A DNA stretch of 64,000 nt from Callipepla californica brunnescens (GCA_023055505.1 JALIRH010000002.1:42016233-42080232); one strand, 5' to 3'; numbered from the stretch's first letter, positions 10,601 through 22,214 are shown. Numbers and translations are program-made. The notes: generated by a model from the sequence alone, not told the origin.

Positions 10601-12648
10601 AGGGACTCTCTGTGATCTGGTTCCAGAGGGAGAACCTGCCATGGCAAATGCCCACAGCGAGAGATGAAGGGGTTGCAACCTGGTCTTTATGAACTGGACC
10701 AGATGTTATCTGCTTTGATTAGAAAGCATCAGCTTAACTAGGAGTGTCTGTGCAGGAAACAATTTAATAAACAGACTGTGAGTGTTGCAGTTTCTTTAGC
10801 ATCCCACTACTAAAATTATCAACATTTTATAGGGAGAGATGGATCACAACTCAGCCTCACCTAATTAAACGCAGGGAAAGCACTTCTAGGGATGCGTTCA
10901 GTACTAACTGTAGGAGCTGCATATTGCAGGGCATATAAGGATTTTCTTGATTTTTAAAGTATGGAGCCCACATTGCTCCCACAGTAGCTAATAACAGAAA
11001 TAGCATTATTTTCAGGCCCTGAGGCTCCAATTCTGCAAACACGATACCATGTGTAACTTTGTTCCCAAGAGTTATCCTATTGAGGCAGATTTACCCAGTT
11101 ATCAGTGAATGGCTTGTTCCTATGAAAAATCTACTGTAATTTTTCACAAGATTAATTATCCATACTCGGAGGGAGCCTGCAATTTGTGACTAAAGCTGTA
11201 AGCAATAAACAAATGTACTGTGTAGAAAGTTGTAGAAGAAGCTTAGATTCTCTGCTGGTCATTTGGAAATAGAGCTTTTTTCTCCTCCTTCAGAGCAGTG
11301 GCATTAACATGTTAAGAGAAGTCAGTGTGCCTTTGCACCTACTAATATTACGAAACTGCTACATGTCATACTAAAGTAGGTAGGTACCCTACAAAGTTGT
11401 GTGTGTCAGTCATATTTGTTTACTGAATTAGATAATAAGAGAGCTGCCTGCCTGTTGGAGTATGCAGGATCAGAAGTCAAATTTGGACTCTTTGGAAATG
11501 TGAGTGAAATATTGAAATAGAACTGCTTGTATGTATGCACTAGGACAGGCTTGGCTTCCTTAAAAGTTTATAATCATTTTGGAGTGAAAATGCAGAAAAG
11601 TCAGTTTTCTTCATTGGTGTATCATTCTGTGTATCATTTTGTAAACAGCACAAATATGTTACCTACAGCCAGCAGATAAAATGAAAATTTAGAAAAGGCT
11701 TCTTGTAAAGAGATTAGAAGTTGATAAGCCCATTTGAGCCTCAGTTTGAGATATGAGGCTGCTTCTCAACCACATTATCCTTGGTAGTCTAGAAAAAAAA
11801 CTGTGCCAGAGCAACTGCATGTTTTACCTGTCTACAGAGTAGTATTTCACAAGTGGTCTTTTTTCTCAAGAAATGCTTTATCTATGATTGATCCAACTAA
11901 AGATGATGAGGAACCTGAACTTTTGTTTTGTCAGATACAGTTAAAAAAAAAAAAAAAGTTGCTGAACCCAACAGCCTGCTCAACCTGTCTGCCCCAGGAG
12001 GTTGCTAACCAGATATGTAGAATGAAATCTTTCTCAAACATCAAGGAAACAGCATCCCTACCTTACTGATGATAAGTGACAGTAGTTACATCTTCTTTTC
12101 TGATTCGTATGATACACTCTCTGGTGATTCCCTCAGTACTGGCGGGAGAGGAATTGTTGGGGGAAGATCTGCACCCACAAGGCGTGAGATGGTTTAGATG
12201 ACTAGATTCAAGGTGAATGGAGAGTATTTCATTTTTAAATTATTGGGTCAGGACATTTTACAGAAAGTTTTATGAACGAAGTCTGCAGTGGCATGCTTTT
12301 CTCTGAGATTCTCGCTTCTTTATTTGCTCTGGAATGTAATGCCTATGTTTTTTCCGCCTCTTTTTGTAGGTTTATTGGGTGGGACCAATAATAGGAGCAG
12401 TCCTTGCTGGTGCTCTTTATGAGTATGTCTATTGCCCAGATGTAGAGCTCAAGCGCCGTTTTAAAGACGTCTTCAGTAAAGCTACCCAGCCATCCAAAGG
12501 GAAATACATAGAAGTGGATGACACCAGGAGCCACGTAGAGACCGATGACCTGATCCTGAAGCCTGGCATTGTCCATGTGATTGATATTGACAGGAGTGAG
12601 GACAAGAAGGGAAGAGATCCATCAAGTGAGGTGCTGTCTTCTGTATGA
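3794..12648 (+). CDS. AQP4: Aquaporin-4 water channel, five coding exons (join 3794-3825, 7741-8155, 9039-9203, 10089-10169, 12370-12648)
   Basis: AQP4 is a water-selective channel of the plasma membrane, known in mammals from astrocyte end-feet, where its short M23 form builds orthogonal arrays. The five exons sum to 969 coding bases plus stop, giving 323 residues, equal to human AQP4. Visible landmarks in human numbering are M1 and M23, NPA boxes at 97-99 and 213-215, selectivity-filter residues F77, H201, A210 and R216, the R108 and Y250 array contacts, S111 and S180 phosphosites, and a C-terminal SSV PDZ ligand for syntrophin-type partners. All introns are GT-AG. Introns 2, 3 and 4 are phase 0; intron 1 splits a Gly codon. 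Intron lengths are 3915, 883, 885 and 2200 bp. The family assignment is essentially certain by residue-by-residue recall of the human protein. Differences noted are an extra Cys19 and D153 instead of N153. Confidence 0.97.
3841..3868 (+). promoter_or_regulatory. G-quadruplex-prone G-rich tract just after the exon 1 donor
   Basis: Four GGG runs (3844, 3848, 3860, 3864) with loops of 1, 9 and 1 bases lie 15-45 bases downstream of the first donor of AQP4. Such tracts can act as intronic splice enhancers or fold in RNA. Only the motif is seen. Confidence 0.4.
4645..4674. repeat. AAT trinucleotide microsatellite
   Basis: About ten uninterrupted AAT units end in AATGAT, followed by a T-run at 4695-4706. 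It lies in AQP4 intron 1. Confidence 0.95.
5276..5345 (-). mobile_element. Old CR1 3' end fragment
   Basis: ATAGAATAATTTAAGTTGG followed by AAAAGACTGATAAGTCATC and AGTCCAA resembles the reversed 3' end of an older CR1 subfamily. It is short and diverged. Confidence 0.6.
6926..7292 (+). mobile_element. CR1 LINE, 3' UTR fragment in AQP4 intron 1
   Basis: This starts in the TTTAGCTTGGAGAAGAGAAG block and runs through GGAGGGGGACCAACTTTTTA, GCAGTTGCCCAGAGCAGCTG and GGGTGGGACTGGGTGAGCTT to a tail of CGTGATTCTATAATA. The order of blocks is that of the CR1 3' end on the plus strand. It is non-coding. Confidence 0.88.
7741..8155 (+). CDS. AQP4: AQP4 coding exon 2 (M23 start, first NPA)
   Basis: The acceptor is a pyrimidine-rich stretch ending TTTTCAG at 7740. 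The exon encodes Gly11 to Ala149. M23 is at 7775-7777, so 127 codons follow from M23, the mammalian exon size. It covers the cytoplasmic N-tail, membrane helices 1-3, pore loop B with NPA at 97-99, and the start of helix 4 and loop C ([11 protein letters not shown]). Cysteines sit at 13, 17 and 19; 13 and 17 are the mammalian palmitoylation sites. The donor is GCG|GTAATC, which lacks the usual G at +5 and is therefore weak. If intron 2 is kept, translation ends shortly after, at 8191. Confidence 0.97.
8156..9038 (+). other. AQP4: AQP4 intron 2
   Basis: This intron of 883 bp has donor GTAATC and acceptor CTTCCAG. No interspersed repeat is recognised. Its centre carries an AT-rich block with many TAAT/ATTA cores at 8641-8700. 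Confidence 0.9.
8641..8700. promoter_or_regulatory. AT-rich cluster of TAAT/ATTA cores in AQP4 intron 2
   Basis: Within 60 bases there are several ATTA/TAAT homeodomain-type cores, including the palindrome TTAATTAA at 8661-8668 and TAATTAATGAATTTATAATT. Base composition alone could explain this. Regulatory function is a guess. Confidence 0.25.
9039..9203 (+). CDS. AQP4: AQP4 coding exon 3 (loop C end to helix 5)
   Basis: This 165-bp, phase 0 exon encodes residues 150-204, matching the 55-codon mammalian exon. It starts [10 protein letters not shown] and ends GHLFA just before the second pore loop. It carries S180 (in ASCDSKRSD) and the filter histidine H201. The acceptor is CTTCCAG and the donor is GCT|GTAAGT, both good. 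Human AQP4 has the glycosylation sequon N-L-T at 153-155; here it reads D-L-S, so the sequon is missing. Confidence 0.96.
9204..10088 (+). other. AQP4: AQP4 intron 3
   Basis: This intron of 885 bp has donor GTAAGT and acceptor TGTTTTAG. More than half of it is a minus-strand CR1 (9319-9820), so it has been enlarged by that insertion. Confidence 0.9.
9319..9820 (-). mobile_element. CR1 LINE, 3' region, in AQP4 intron 3
   Basis: The reversed tail (TATAGAATCATAAAATCAG) at 9319 is followed by GGTTGAAAAGACCTCAAGAT, CTTGAACACCTCTGTCTG, GCTCCAGTGCCCCAGCACTC and TGATGAGGTCTCCCCTGAGC in the order of an antisense CR1. It lies opposite to AQP4, leaving only about 115 bp of intron on the 5' side. Confidence 0.9.
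10089..10169 (+). CDS. AQP4: AQP4 coding exon 4 (second NPA box)
   Basis: This 81-bp, phase 0 exon encodes residues 205-231 ([12 protein letters not shown] to WENQW), identical in size to the mammalian 27-codon exon. It contains the second NPA at 213-215, filter Arg216 and filter Ala210. The acceptor is TGTTTTAG. The donor TGG|GTAACT lacks G at +5, so it is weak. Because the length is a multiple of three, skipping would remove the second pore loop without breaking the frame, as in the mammalian exon-4-skipped form. Confidence 0.95.
10170..12369 (+). other. AQP4: AQP4 intron 4
   Basis: This intron of 2200 bp has donor GTAACT and acceptor TTTTTGTAG. Apart from an A-run at about 11943-11957, no repeat or other gene is recognised. 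Confidence 0.9.
12370..12648 (+). CDS. AQP4: AQP4 coding exon 5 (helix 6 and cytoplasmic tail)
   Basis: This exon holds 92 codons plus a TGA stop at 12646-12648, residues 232-323, equal to the mammalian last coding exon. It starts [11 protein letters not shown] (helix 6) and runs through the cytoplasmic tail with the KRRF basic patch and [11 protein letters not shown], ending EVLSSV, a class I PDZ ligand. The acceptor is TTTTTGTAG. The frame continues open past the TGA (see the separate readthrough entry). Confidence 0.97.
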   Translation, partial: VYWVGPIIGAVLAGALYEYVYCPDVELKRRFKDVFSKATQPSKGKYIEVDDTRSHVETDDLILKPGIVHVIDIDRSEDKKGRDPSSEVLSSV

Positions 12649-12735
12649 CTAGCAAGGAGCACTGAAAGCAGAGAGCAGCCTGCCAGCGAGTCCACAGATA
12701 TCCTTCCACCTATTAAAGAAACAGATCTCCTCTAA
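12646..12735 (+). promoter_or_regulatory. AQP4: Stop-codon readthrough cassette of AQP4 (AQP4ex extension)
   Basis: The annotated TGA is followed directly by CTAG. UGA-CUA is the efficient readthrough context described for mammalian AQP4. The same frame stays open for 28 sense codons to TAA at 12733-12735. Counting the recoded stop, the extension is 29 residues, the length known for mammalian AQP4ex. The predicted tail begins LARSTESREQ and ends IKETDLL. Open frame, motif and length are seen; translation in this species is inferred. Confidence 0.85.
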
Positions 12736-12949
12736 ACTGAGCATCTACCATTTCTTAAAAGGTGTGGTGAAGGCAGCTGTGTGGTAGTGGCATCACCAAA
12801 CCATACATCTGCTCAGCTGGAATATTAGGACTTCATTATGATTAGGATTCCCCCTGAATTATTACAAATTAGGAGTTGCTCCTACTATTTTCCTTCCTTT
12901 TATTCTGGAACAACCCCAAAGTCAAAAAGAGATGAAAGCATTCTTCTTT

Positions 12950-12955
12950 AATAAA
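12950..12955 (+). terminator. AQP4: Possible proximal polyadenylation signal
   Basis: AATAAA lies about 300 bp after the AQP4 stop. A second AATAAA is at 13234-13239 and a third at 15371-15376. None has a strongly GT-rich downstream element that I can point to, so short 3' UTR forms are possible only. Confidence 0.3.
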
Positions 12956-15900
12956 TCAGTCAATAATGAGAAGAAGATAGAGATGTTTAACATTCAGATT
13001 GACAGATAAGACATATCAGGAAATGCCTATAGACATGAAGACCTACTTATCAGATTGTTCTTCTGACACTTAATTGACTGTTGTCAGCTTTGATTAGAAC
13101 ATCTTATCCATTAAGCATTCTCTGTGAGGTTCAGGGGCAGCACCAACAGTACTTAAGAGTTTTATCCAAAGTCAAGCAAATGAGTATCGTTTCCACTCAT
13201 GTATGTCACTGCTACCTTGCAAACTACCTCTGAAATAAATATTTGAATAGGCTCCAGAAAAAATTCGATCAACCCATCAAATTTCACTCATACAATTTTC
13301 TGTGTAAATGTATAACCTTCTTCTCTTCCCAGGAGTAAATATGCTGAAATTGAATGTTGAAGTCTACCGTAATAAGGCTACAAAGCATTTAACTGTACTT
13401 CTTGCTCACTTCTGACATTGTCTATCTGGTGAAACATTCTCCTGGGGTTTGACTATTGACCATTTCATGTTAGCAGACTCTCAAGGTCATGCAAAGAATA
13501 TGAAGGCTTTCCTGTTACTTAATAACTCAAATAAGACCTATCAGAAGAAAAGAAGGCATATCTGTTTTCAGTGCACTTGTTCAAATACAGATTTCTGTAC
13601 GAATTTGTGTAAACTAAAAATTTGAATTACTTACCTACTTTCTTACAAGATGGTCGGAGATATGGGGTTTTTAATTTATTAGTAATATAGAGAGTTTTTA
13701 AATTTTAACTGTATTGAAACACTGATTGAGAGCTATTTTTTATAACAGAGGATAAAAACACAACTGCTTCTGCCTTTTTGTTGTAACTGATGCCTGACTA
13801 GTTGAACAGGATCCTCTCTTGTTCCACAGCTCATCTGGTCTTAATTACATCTCCAGCAAAGGCCGCTTTATTTGTTGCTAGGAAAAGATGCAAGCACTTG
13901 CAGGGTTTTTTGGCGAAAGGGGGTACAAAATCAGTAATCAGGCTTTCCCCCACAGAGGTATTTTTGATAGACGTAATCATCTCACTGGAACATTTCTTTA
14001 AAGCTGTTACTTACTGTTTTTGCTTCTGATCAGTGGCTTTGAGTTTTACAACGTGCAGCTGCCAAGCAGTCAGGAGCATTATATTATTACGGTAATTGTG
14101 TAGTTTGTATTTTGAAACTGAAAAGCTATTCCTGCCTACTTAAGAAAAAGAGGAAAGAAAGCATTAGTCCTGGCTGTGGGCTGTAATAGACTTGTCTCGT
14201 CCTTGTTGTGCTCTACATGTAATCTTTATTACAGGAAATTAGATGCTTCTAGTGAGATAATAAACCACTGCTAAACTCAAATCTGTGCACTGTGATCCAA
14301 GGGCAGTTCTGCTGTTCCAACATACAGCACTGTATAGCTCCTGCATGTTCTGCTGTACTCATTCTCCTACTTTCACGCTTTTCTTGCCTTAAAAACCTTG
14401 TTAGAGAGTGGTGCAAGCTCCCTGCCTTGAGCACCAGAGTTGTGATTCCCCCACCATTTGCAGTTGGGCCCTGCTCCTGCCTCAGCTGTGTGGGCACAGC
14501 ACATGGCACACATGGGCTTCCTGGGATGACCCAGTGACAGTCCTGCTCCTGGAGAGACACACTCCTGTCATGTGCCTGCAGAGGATGGCAAAACATCTGA
14601 TGGTTGTCCCCTTGGGACAGCATCATGGTTCAAGGGCAGGAGCATGGCTAGGGACCAGCTGGTATTTGACCTGCTGTATCAAATAAGAGATAAGCAACAG
14701 CCAAGGATCACAGATAAGAGCTAAGTCACAGCAAGAGCTGAATCTACTCAGTAGGGGCAACATAGGTGTGGTACTTAGACTCCTGTATGCCTTTTCTCAG
14801 ATGGATAAGTATCATCCTAAATAGATTCAATCAGAAGGAGTAAAACTTGTGCTTTTTTGTTTTGTTTTGTTTTTTGTCTAGACATTTTGTTCTGTCTTTT
14901 TTTTTTTTCCTTCCAACACTGCATTTCTTAAAGGGACATTTTAATTAAACCTTTTTCATGGTTTAAGCAGTTAAGTGAAGAGTGCTGTATACATAGCACT
15001 GGTGGATTGTCAAAATTTTTGCATTTTCATATTTAAAGGCACTCCGTAGAAACTTGTAATATGCGGATTTTGCATGGTGCTGTGTTATTTAAATAAGAAG
15101 CTGTGATTTGTTTTATGCTTAAGGGTCCTTCACACAAACTGTGTGATGCTTGTTTTCTTCACACAGCCTGATTCTGCTGCAGAGGTGAGCATAGCATGAG
15201 CATGTCACTGGCCAACTCAATTAGGAGGTTTTTTTCCCGCGAAACTCAGTTTACTAATGAAGTGTGGCAAACACTTAGAAGGAGTCCTGGGAGAGCTCCT
15301 TACTCAACAGGAGTATTGGAGATAAGATGCTGAGGCTGCTGAAAAGATCAAGGGAAAGAAGAGAAGCTAAAATAAAGAGACCGTTAGCAAATAAGGATGC
15401 TGTCATGCATTGGCCTTTATTAGGAAAGCGAGAACTGATAGGTTTGCTCCTGCTCCCATGGAATCAGAGTCATGGAGAGGTTTGTCATTAGCTGCAATGG
15501 AAATGATGCTGAGCTTTTCGGGGAGCCAATGGCTTCTTTCATACACTTTACTGTAGTTTTTCCAAAATAAGCACTTTTAAGCAAGATATTAAATTCAGGA
15601 AGGAGATACATTCAGCCTGAGGTTTATGACTCACCCTCACTTTACCCTTAAGTAAATCCCTAGGTGTAACTACCACCAAAGCCCATTGTACCCCACAACA
15701 GGAGATCACCATTCATGTAAGGTGACATCACACTTCAGCACCCCTTACGACTTAGCTTTAAATTTCAGGGGTATGTGTTTCTCTTAATTTTTTTTTTGCA
15801 GTGACATCATTATCATAAAATTATTTAACATTTTGTTAAAGAATAGACAGACATGACCTTCTTACGGGTTGAAACAGCATATGTATTGGTTTACGTTGGT

Positions 15901-16964
15901 GGATATATATCACAGTAAGCTTCATAGGCATTTCACCATTATTCTGGAGTCCTAAAAGCAGTTGTGGGTGATTCTCATACCCCTCCATGATGGCACAGGT
16001 GTTTCCAACACTGGATTTGCACATTAACGAGCATATTCAGAATATTTAATCCCTGGACTTCAGGAGAAAAATGATGAAAGCTGCAGGTGGTTACACTGAG
16101 GCACAGAAATACCTTTCAGGTTGCCTAAATCTTGGGGACATTATCAGTCAAATCCTAACTATTCTTATGGAGAAAAAAAAAAAAAAACAAAAAAACCCCC
16201 ACAAAATAAATGAAAGAAAAAGATTCCTTCAGCATTTGAGATATCATAACCCTTCTTGTGTTGAAGTACGTGGGAGTTTTTTCATTCAGTGGAAGCAGGA
16301 GCAAGACTCATCTCATATGCAGCATTTAGGCTTGTCACATGTACTTGCACATGAGTTTTTCAAAATGTGTTTTATTTTTAATTATTAATTATTGGGCATA
16401 GTAAATGCCTAAAAAGAAATAGTCTTCAGATAGGACTTTCATCTTACTAATGCTAGTTAACAGCAGTTGCTGCTGTAATCTGCATCATCTCATTTAACTC
16501 TGTGTAACACAGGCAGGATATTATACGCCATCCAATATTTATAATCTAAATTAAATATGTGAGAATTTACATTGTGAACCTTTATGTTGAAGGTGAGAGA
16601 TGAGAATGCCACACATATTGACTCTCAAATCAACCTGCGTGTATCTGAGTTTCTCAAGGACTTACAAATAGATATGATGCAAACACAGACTGAATTATTT
16701 GTTACATGGTTACTTACATGATTTAAATCACGCTGATGCAGTCTTTGTAATTTAGGACAAACAAGGTAGAGCAAACTATGTATGAGGATTTTTTCCACCG
16801 TATTTCTTATTGTGGAAATGTTTAGTCACTGTCATATCAGAGCTAATGTTATAGGACTTAAACTTTCCGTGTGTTACGTTTGGAATAACCTGTATACACT
16901 AAGAAATAATACATAATTTTCTGGTTCCCACTTGTGTTCTACTGTATCTCACACTTCTGTTGCA

Positions 16965-16970
16965 AATAAA
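16965..16970 (+). terminator. AQP4: Likely distal AQP4 polyadenylation signal
   Basis: AATAAA is followed at about 12 bases by TCTCTTCC and an A-rich stretch. Its distance from the stop, about 4.3 kb, matches the long mammalian 3' UTR. Cleavage would fall near 16985-16990. Confidence 0.5.
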
Positions 16971-16990
16971 TTGTCTCTTCCAAAAAAGAA

Positions 16991-19900
16991 AAGGCATCAT
17001 TTGTTCGCTGAAAACATTCAAGAATCCCAAAGCTCATGACCAAAATATATAGAAAATAATCCAGAAAGGAGTTTGGGAGTGTGTGCTTAAGGAGATGTAC
17101 TGTAGAAGTTGAATGTTAGTGAAGAGATGTGATTGCAAAAGATGTAATATCTTTATGGAAACTAGCTAAACCAAGTAGAGCAAAAGTTACGTCGGTGCAC
17201 TCAACCCTGATTTTGCTTGATGAGTTTAAAATGCATCTAGAATAGTGGGGAGCTAAAGTTTTATATAAGTGATAGAATGGATGCGGGCATTTCAGAGTCC
17301 CTTTACTAATGTGTAAGTTGTGAGACCAAGTTCCCATAGAAAAATTCAGCAACAAAATTGGGTCTGGTAGTAATACTTTTTGGTGCCTGGCTCCTTACTT
17401 GGAATGCAAAGCTTAGCTCCTAAAACAGGCATGATATTCAGACAAGCGGGAATGTAGCTGTGTCCAGGGTTAAGATGCAGAAGGGTCCTGGGAGGAGCAG
17501 GAAAGCAGCAGTGTGGCAAGCGAGAGCTCTATAGTCACTTATGGTCCTAAGAGGACATGCAGGCTTGTGAGACCACACTGGAGGCACAAAACAGGAGGAA
17601 CTGCACTGCATCAGGTGAGTGATGTCTTCGCCCTAAGCTTCAACAGTGACAGGCTTCAGCTGCAACAACTGCAAATTGTGGCTCAATTGTCTTCTTGAAA
17701 GGAGAACTGAGGGTATAGATATTCCCAGCATCAACTTCTTTTTGAAGTCTCCTTTGGCTTTGGAGTCTTTTATCTGCCGCAGATTGTGGTATACTGTAAG
17801 CTTTATAAGCTACTTTATTTATATCAGACTGATAGCTCTTATCTTGGCTATTAATTTCTTTCAACTTCTCTTACCTCATTAGAAAAGCAGTCCTTACAAC
17901 TACAAAGACTGTGGAATAATCTGGCTAAAAGAGCTATCACAAGATTCTTTTGAAAGGCAAAGGGAACTTACACGGTTTGCCATGCCTGGCAATGCACCAC
18001 AGCAATGGTCTTCCTCTCATGTTTCAACTCTACTTCCCTTTTGATAGGAATCTTCATAATACACAGCTCTCAGTATGTGTAAATGTCCATATTAGTATAC
18101 TCTGCTCTATGTTCATGTGTACATGAAAGTGAACTGTACAAAAATGAGCAACAAGATTTTTACTTCTCGGAAGGTATAAGATCAGTAGGTAAAACTTTGG
18201 GAAATTGGGAGACTGACTGCCACTTGAGGCAGTCCTTGCAGGCCCCACTGAGATCCCAGAATCCCATTTATTTCCATCTATGTCTGAGGCATATGGATTT
18301 CAGCCTGGAGAGGTGTCAGGGCTGTCCCCTCCTGACATGAAACTCAGTTGGGTTCTGCTTCTATTCCTCAAAAGGATCATTTGCCATGAAGTTTTTTTCT
18401 TTCCACACAAGAACCATTCAAATGTCGCTTGCCTCACACTTTTTGGAACCTTCTAGAATTAGAAATACTCAGTCATTATCCAATCGTACCTTAGGTTAGC
18501 CTCCTTTCTTCAGTGGAGACTGCTGCTTTACTTTGAAACTGCAGATCCAACAGCATTGGAGATGAATTTGTTTTTCCCAAAATATCCTTTGATAATGGTT
18601 TGGTTTAGCTTGGCTTGGCTTGGTTTGGTTCCCTGCCTTCCCAGCAAGATGAGCACATCAGAGATGAAGTGAGACATTTTAGTTTCCCGAGCATCTTTCC
18701 CCGAGGAGGATGCTGCCACTCCTTGCCATTTTGCCCTTACAGCCGCCCTCTCCAGGCAGCAGCAGAGATGTCCTAAAGGGTGCTTCTCATTTGTCTTGAC
18801 TTGCCAGAACTACACAGTACTCAGGATAAATCCTGCCTTCTCTTCACAGAAAAGACAAAGTCAGTTTGCACCAGCTGAACCCAGCCTTAGTGAATTCCAA
18901 TAGAGTAAGTGGGGACCCAGCAAGGAAGTAATCAATTTTGAAAGACTGGAGCTCATAGCAAGTCCCTGGGCTCTGATTAGAAAGAAAAACATCAATAGGA
19001 AAACTGGAACAATAGTAGATTGGCCTTGTAAGTTCTGAACATATGCACATGAATATCCAGTAAGAAAAAGCTTAACGCTTCATGATTAAACATGACAGGG
19101 TAGGGACAAAATGAACTCTGGAGATCAGGAAGATGTACAGAGATGTTGGACTCTGCTGCTGCTTGCCCACAGGTATAGCTCCAGAGGAACAGCTGCATGG
19201 CAACTTCAGAGCTGAGTCAGACCAGCTGTACAGGCGAAGATGCACACAAACACAAATGTTTCAGACACAGGCATTTTTGTCTTTTGCCTTTCTTCCACAG
19301 CTGCCCAGTGCAGTTCAGATTTACTGGAGGCAAACAGCACTAGGGCACAAATGCAGAAGATCCTGTGGCCTGAAGACTAAAATGAGAGAATAAAGCTTTG
19401 TGTCCTCCAACCTCTTAGCTTGAAAAAGCCCAGCAAATACCATGGAAGTCAGAAAGTTCATCTGGAACCCTCAGCATCCTCGTCATTCTATACTTTGAGA
19501 GGTTCTCCTTAGGTTAATTTACGACTGTGTAAATAAACATCCCCCAATTCCTTTCACCACTGGCCTTTCTGAGTCAGAATATAAATCCTTTCATTGAGTG
19601 TGGCTGAAGAACATCTGAAGTTTATGTACAGCAGCTATTGCTATTGTGTCTGAGCGCTGAAGATCAAATTGGAATGATTTTATTTTCTCACTAGTCAGAA
19701 AAAAATCATTCATCTGTATATATTTGTGTGGAAGTTGGGTCTTTTTACCTCTTATACTTCTCTGTCCCTTTCCATGCTTTATTTTTATCTTTTCTATAGA
19801 TTGAATCCTCAAACATTTTATGGAGTTAAGTAGAACTTCATTTTCTCATTGGCAGAGGCCTTTTGCAGTCCTTTTTATTCTTTTTTTTTTTTTTTGTCAA

Positions 19901-22214
19901 AGAATGAAATTTGAGGATGCTTTAACTTTTCTGGCTGTCTGAGATCTTTGTTTTTCAGTATCTGATGGCATTCTTTACCACATTATCTCAATTTGTCTGT
20001 AATTCCTGCATAGACAGCTGTTCCTTCACTAATTATGTGTGCCCATGCAATCTACTGAAGTTTTACAGTGACACTTTAAGCATATGCTTTTCTGATTCAT
20101 ATTCTTCTTCTTTGTTGCTGTTATTCAGACAGTGTTCTCCATAATAAAATGCTCAGAATTTCCACAAACTTTAGTTCATGCTGGACCCATTTTTTTTCCT
20201 GAATTGTTGCCCTTTCTTATCCTTTTTTCTCAATATCTTGCTTATTATTTAGATGAAAATTCACATTCTGGCAGTTCAAGATGGTAAAAGCAGAATCTCA
20301 TATACTGGAAGAAACCTGGAAAGCTATCATCATATATCCTGGCAAACAGAAACTTCTGTTGACAGTCAAACATCACTTAGAAGTTTCAGGGATAACTGGA
20401 AAGTGTATGATCCAACCACAGGGTAAAAGCCTAGATACTGAGGTCTGGACACCGGTTCTTAGAAGGTCCTGTCCTTGAGAAGATTAGCAGAAATAATCAA
20501 GTAGAGGCAATTTGTTTCTTGTAGTCCCTTCTGCTTGTCTGGAGCCCCTCTGGTGGTGGCTATCCATTGACAAAAGTGACATCGAGAATATTTTATGCTA
20601 CTTTTTTTTTTATATAGTCCAAATTTCACTAGTGAACTTGATGCCTAAGAGACATCTGTACAATCCAGGTATGCCATTTCCACAGATCAGCTGTCTTTCT
20701 CCTGCAATTCTACACATGAACCTGAAGGAAAGATAGTGCCAAAAATACTGTCTTGACATTGTGAATGTATGTAAAGCCTCTTCCTCCCTTTCCCCTCCTT
20801 AAGGTCAGCAGCAGGGTTGCACAAACCCTTTTCAGCCACAGATGCTGTGGGGTTTTGGTTGTTAAGACAGAACTCCCTTCCCTTGTCCTATTGTCACAGG
20901 CTGCTGTCCTGACTGTGGAGGGTGCAGTGGAGGTCTGATATCCCTCAGCTGCCAAAGACCCATACATTTGAGTTTAGTGTTGAAAGAAAGAGCTAATGAG
21001 CACGATGGGGATGTGTAGGTGCTATTAAATTGAGGGAAGAGAAGGGAAGGGGAAGGTGAAAGGAAGGGAAGGGGGAAGGGGAAGATTTCTAATAACACTG
21101 GGAAAGCTTTAGTATAAGTGCCAGATCAAAAATATCGCTATTTGTATGCTTGGGCTCAGAATCAAAACACTCTCTTTTTAAAACCAGATGAGATTTAAAT
21201 TAAAAATATTTTGTTTGCTTTTGTTTGCTGTGATCATCTGTTACAACTATGAGAGCTGGAAATCTTGGGATCTGAGACTTCAGGGTTTAAAGAATTATAC
21301 CAGAAAGATAATGAAATAACTTTCTGGTAGCTACTGTTACACACTTGCCTTAGTCCTTGTTCTTTAATGCTGTTGTTTTCTGCAGCAAATGAAATAGGTG
21401 ATGTGTCTCCACTGGAAGATACTCTGGGAGTAAATGCTGTCTGGAAATTAAGGTGGTCATCGTTCTCATAGCAAGGCATGGGAGCTTCAAAAAAATCTGG
21501 ATAGTTCAAACCTGGTGTTAGAGTCCTCTACACAGTGCAGCCCTGCTAACATAAATTCAAAGAGGCAATTGGAAAAAACATTTAAGGTAGGAACAAAATT
21601 TGTCTTCAAAATACATGATAAAAAAAGAATCATGAAAGCAGGAACTTCAGAAGGCATTTCCCAGCACCCTGTATCTCAGATTAAGTTTTTCACACTAGGA
21701 ATTGCATTGTATTTTAGTACTTTTGTTCCAATTTATCAGCCTGAGTAGTCTTGCAGAACATTCCTTACATGACCCTCAGAGCTTCTGCCAAAATTCACTT
21801 GCAAGTCTATCTCATAAGGGAGGCAGGAGTTTATGCTGCTAATTAGTAAGGCCAACTAAAAGATGAGCTCAGAGTCCCAGAGGCAGCAATAAGTTGTTTT
21901 AATCTCTGTTAAGAAATGAGATCTTTTTTTCTTTCTTTTTTTTTTTTTATGCTGGATGTCACCTACTCAGTGAAAACTGATGGGGTAAGTCAGTATCCTG
22001 TTCAGTGAAATAGAAACAAGTTATTCAAATGACAAATTGAAAAGTTCTTGAGTCCTCCTCTCAAGTACTGAGGTTAGTCAGTTGAAAAGTGTGCTCCATA
22101 AAGAAGCCAGACTCCTTGGAAGAGGCATTAAATCAAAGTGCCAAACTTCTGCTCCCAGAAGTCTGCAAGTCGTTCCTTCTATCATTCATGCAGGCCAAGA
22201 CCATGGGATCCTGA
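16991..22214. other. Intergenic, no gene recognised
   Basis: AT-rich unique sequence follows the inferred AQP4 end. I recognise no exon, CR1 or LTR. A T-run lies at 19883-19897 and a purine tract at 21032-21085. Short open frames are consistent with chance. Confidence 0.6.
21032..21085 (+). repeat. Purine-rich GGGAA tract
   Basis: This is about 54 bases of G and A in GGGAAGGGGAA-like units with one T. Its opposite strand is polypyrimidine. Confidence 0.85.

Larger units (their letters stand above)
12649..16990 (+). other. AQP4: Inferred AQP4 3' UTR, about 4.3 kb
   Basis: From the stop to about 16.99 kb no CR1 or LTR copy is recognisable, unlike the flanks. The stretch is AT-rich with scattered AATAAA signals. 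Mammalian AQP4 mRNA also has a 3' UTR of roughly 4 kb (from memory), which fits use of the distal signal at 16965. A GC-richer patch at 14400-14640 is unidentified. The extent is inferred from length and repeat absence, not from transcript data. Confidence 0.55.
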
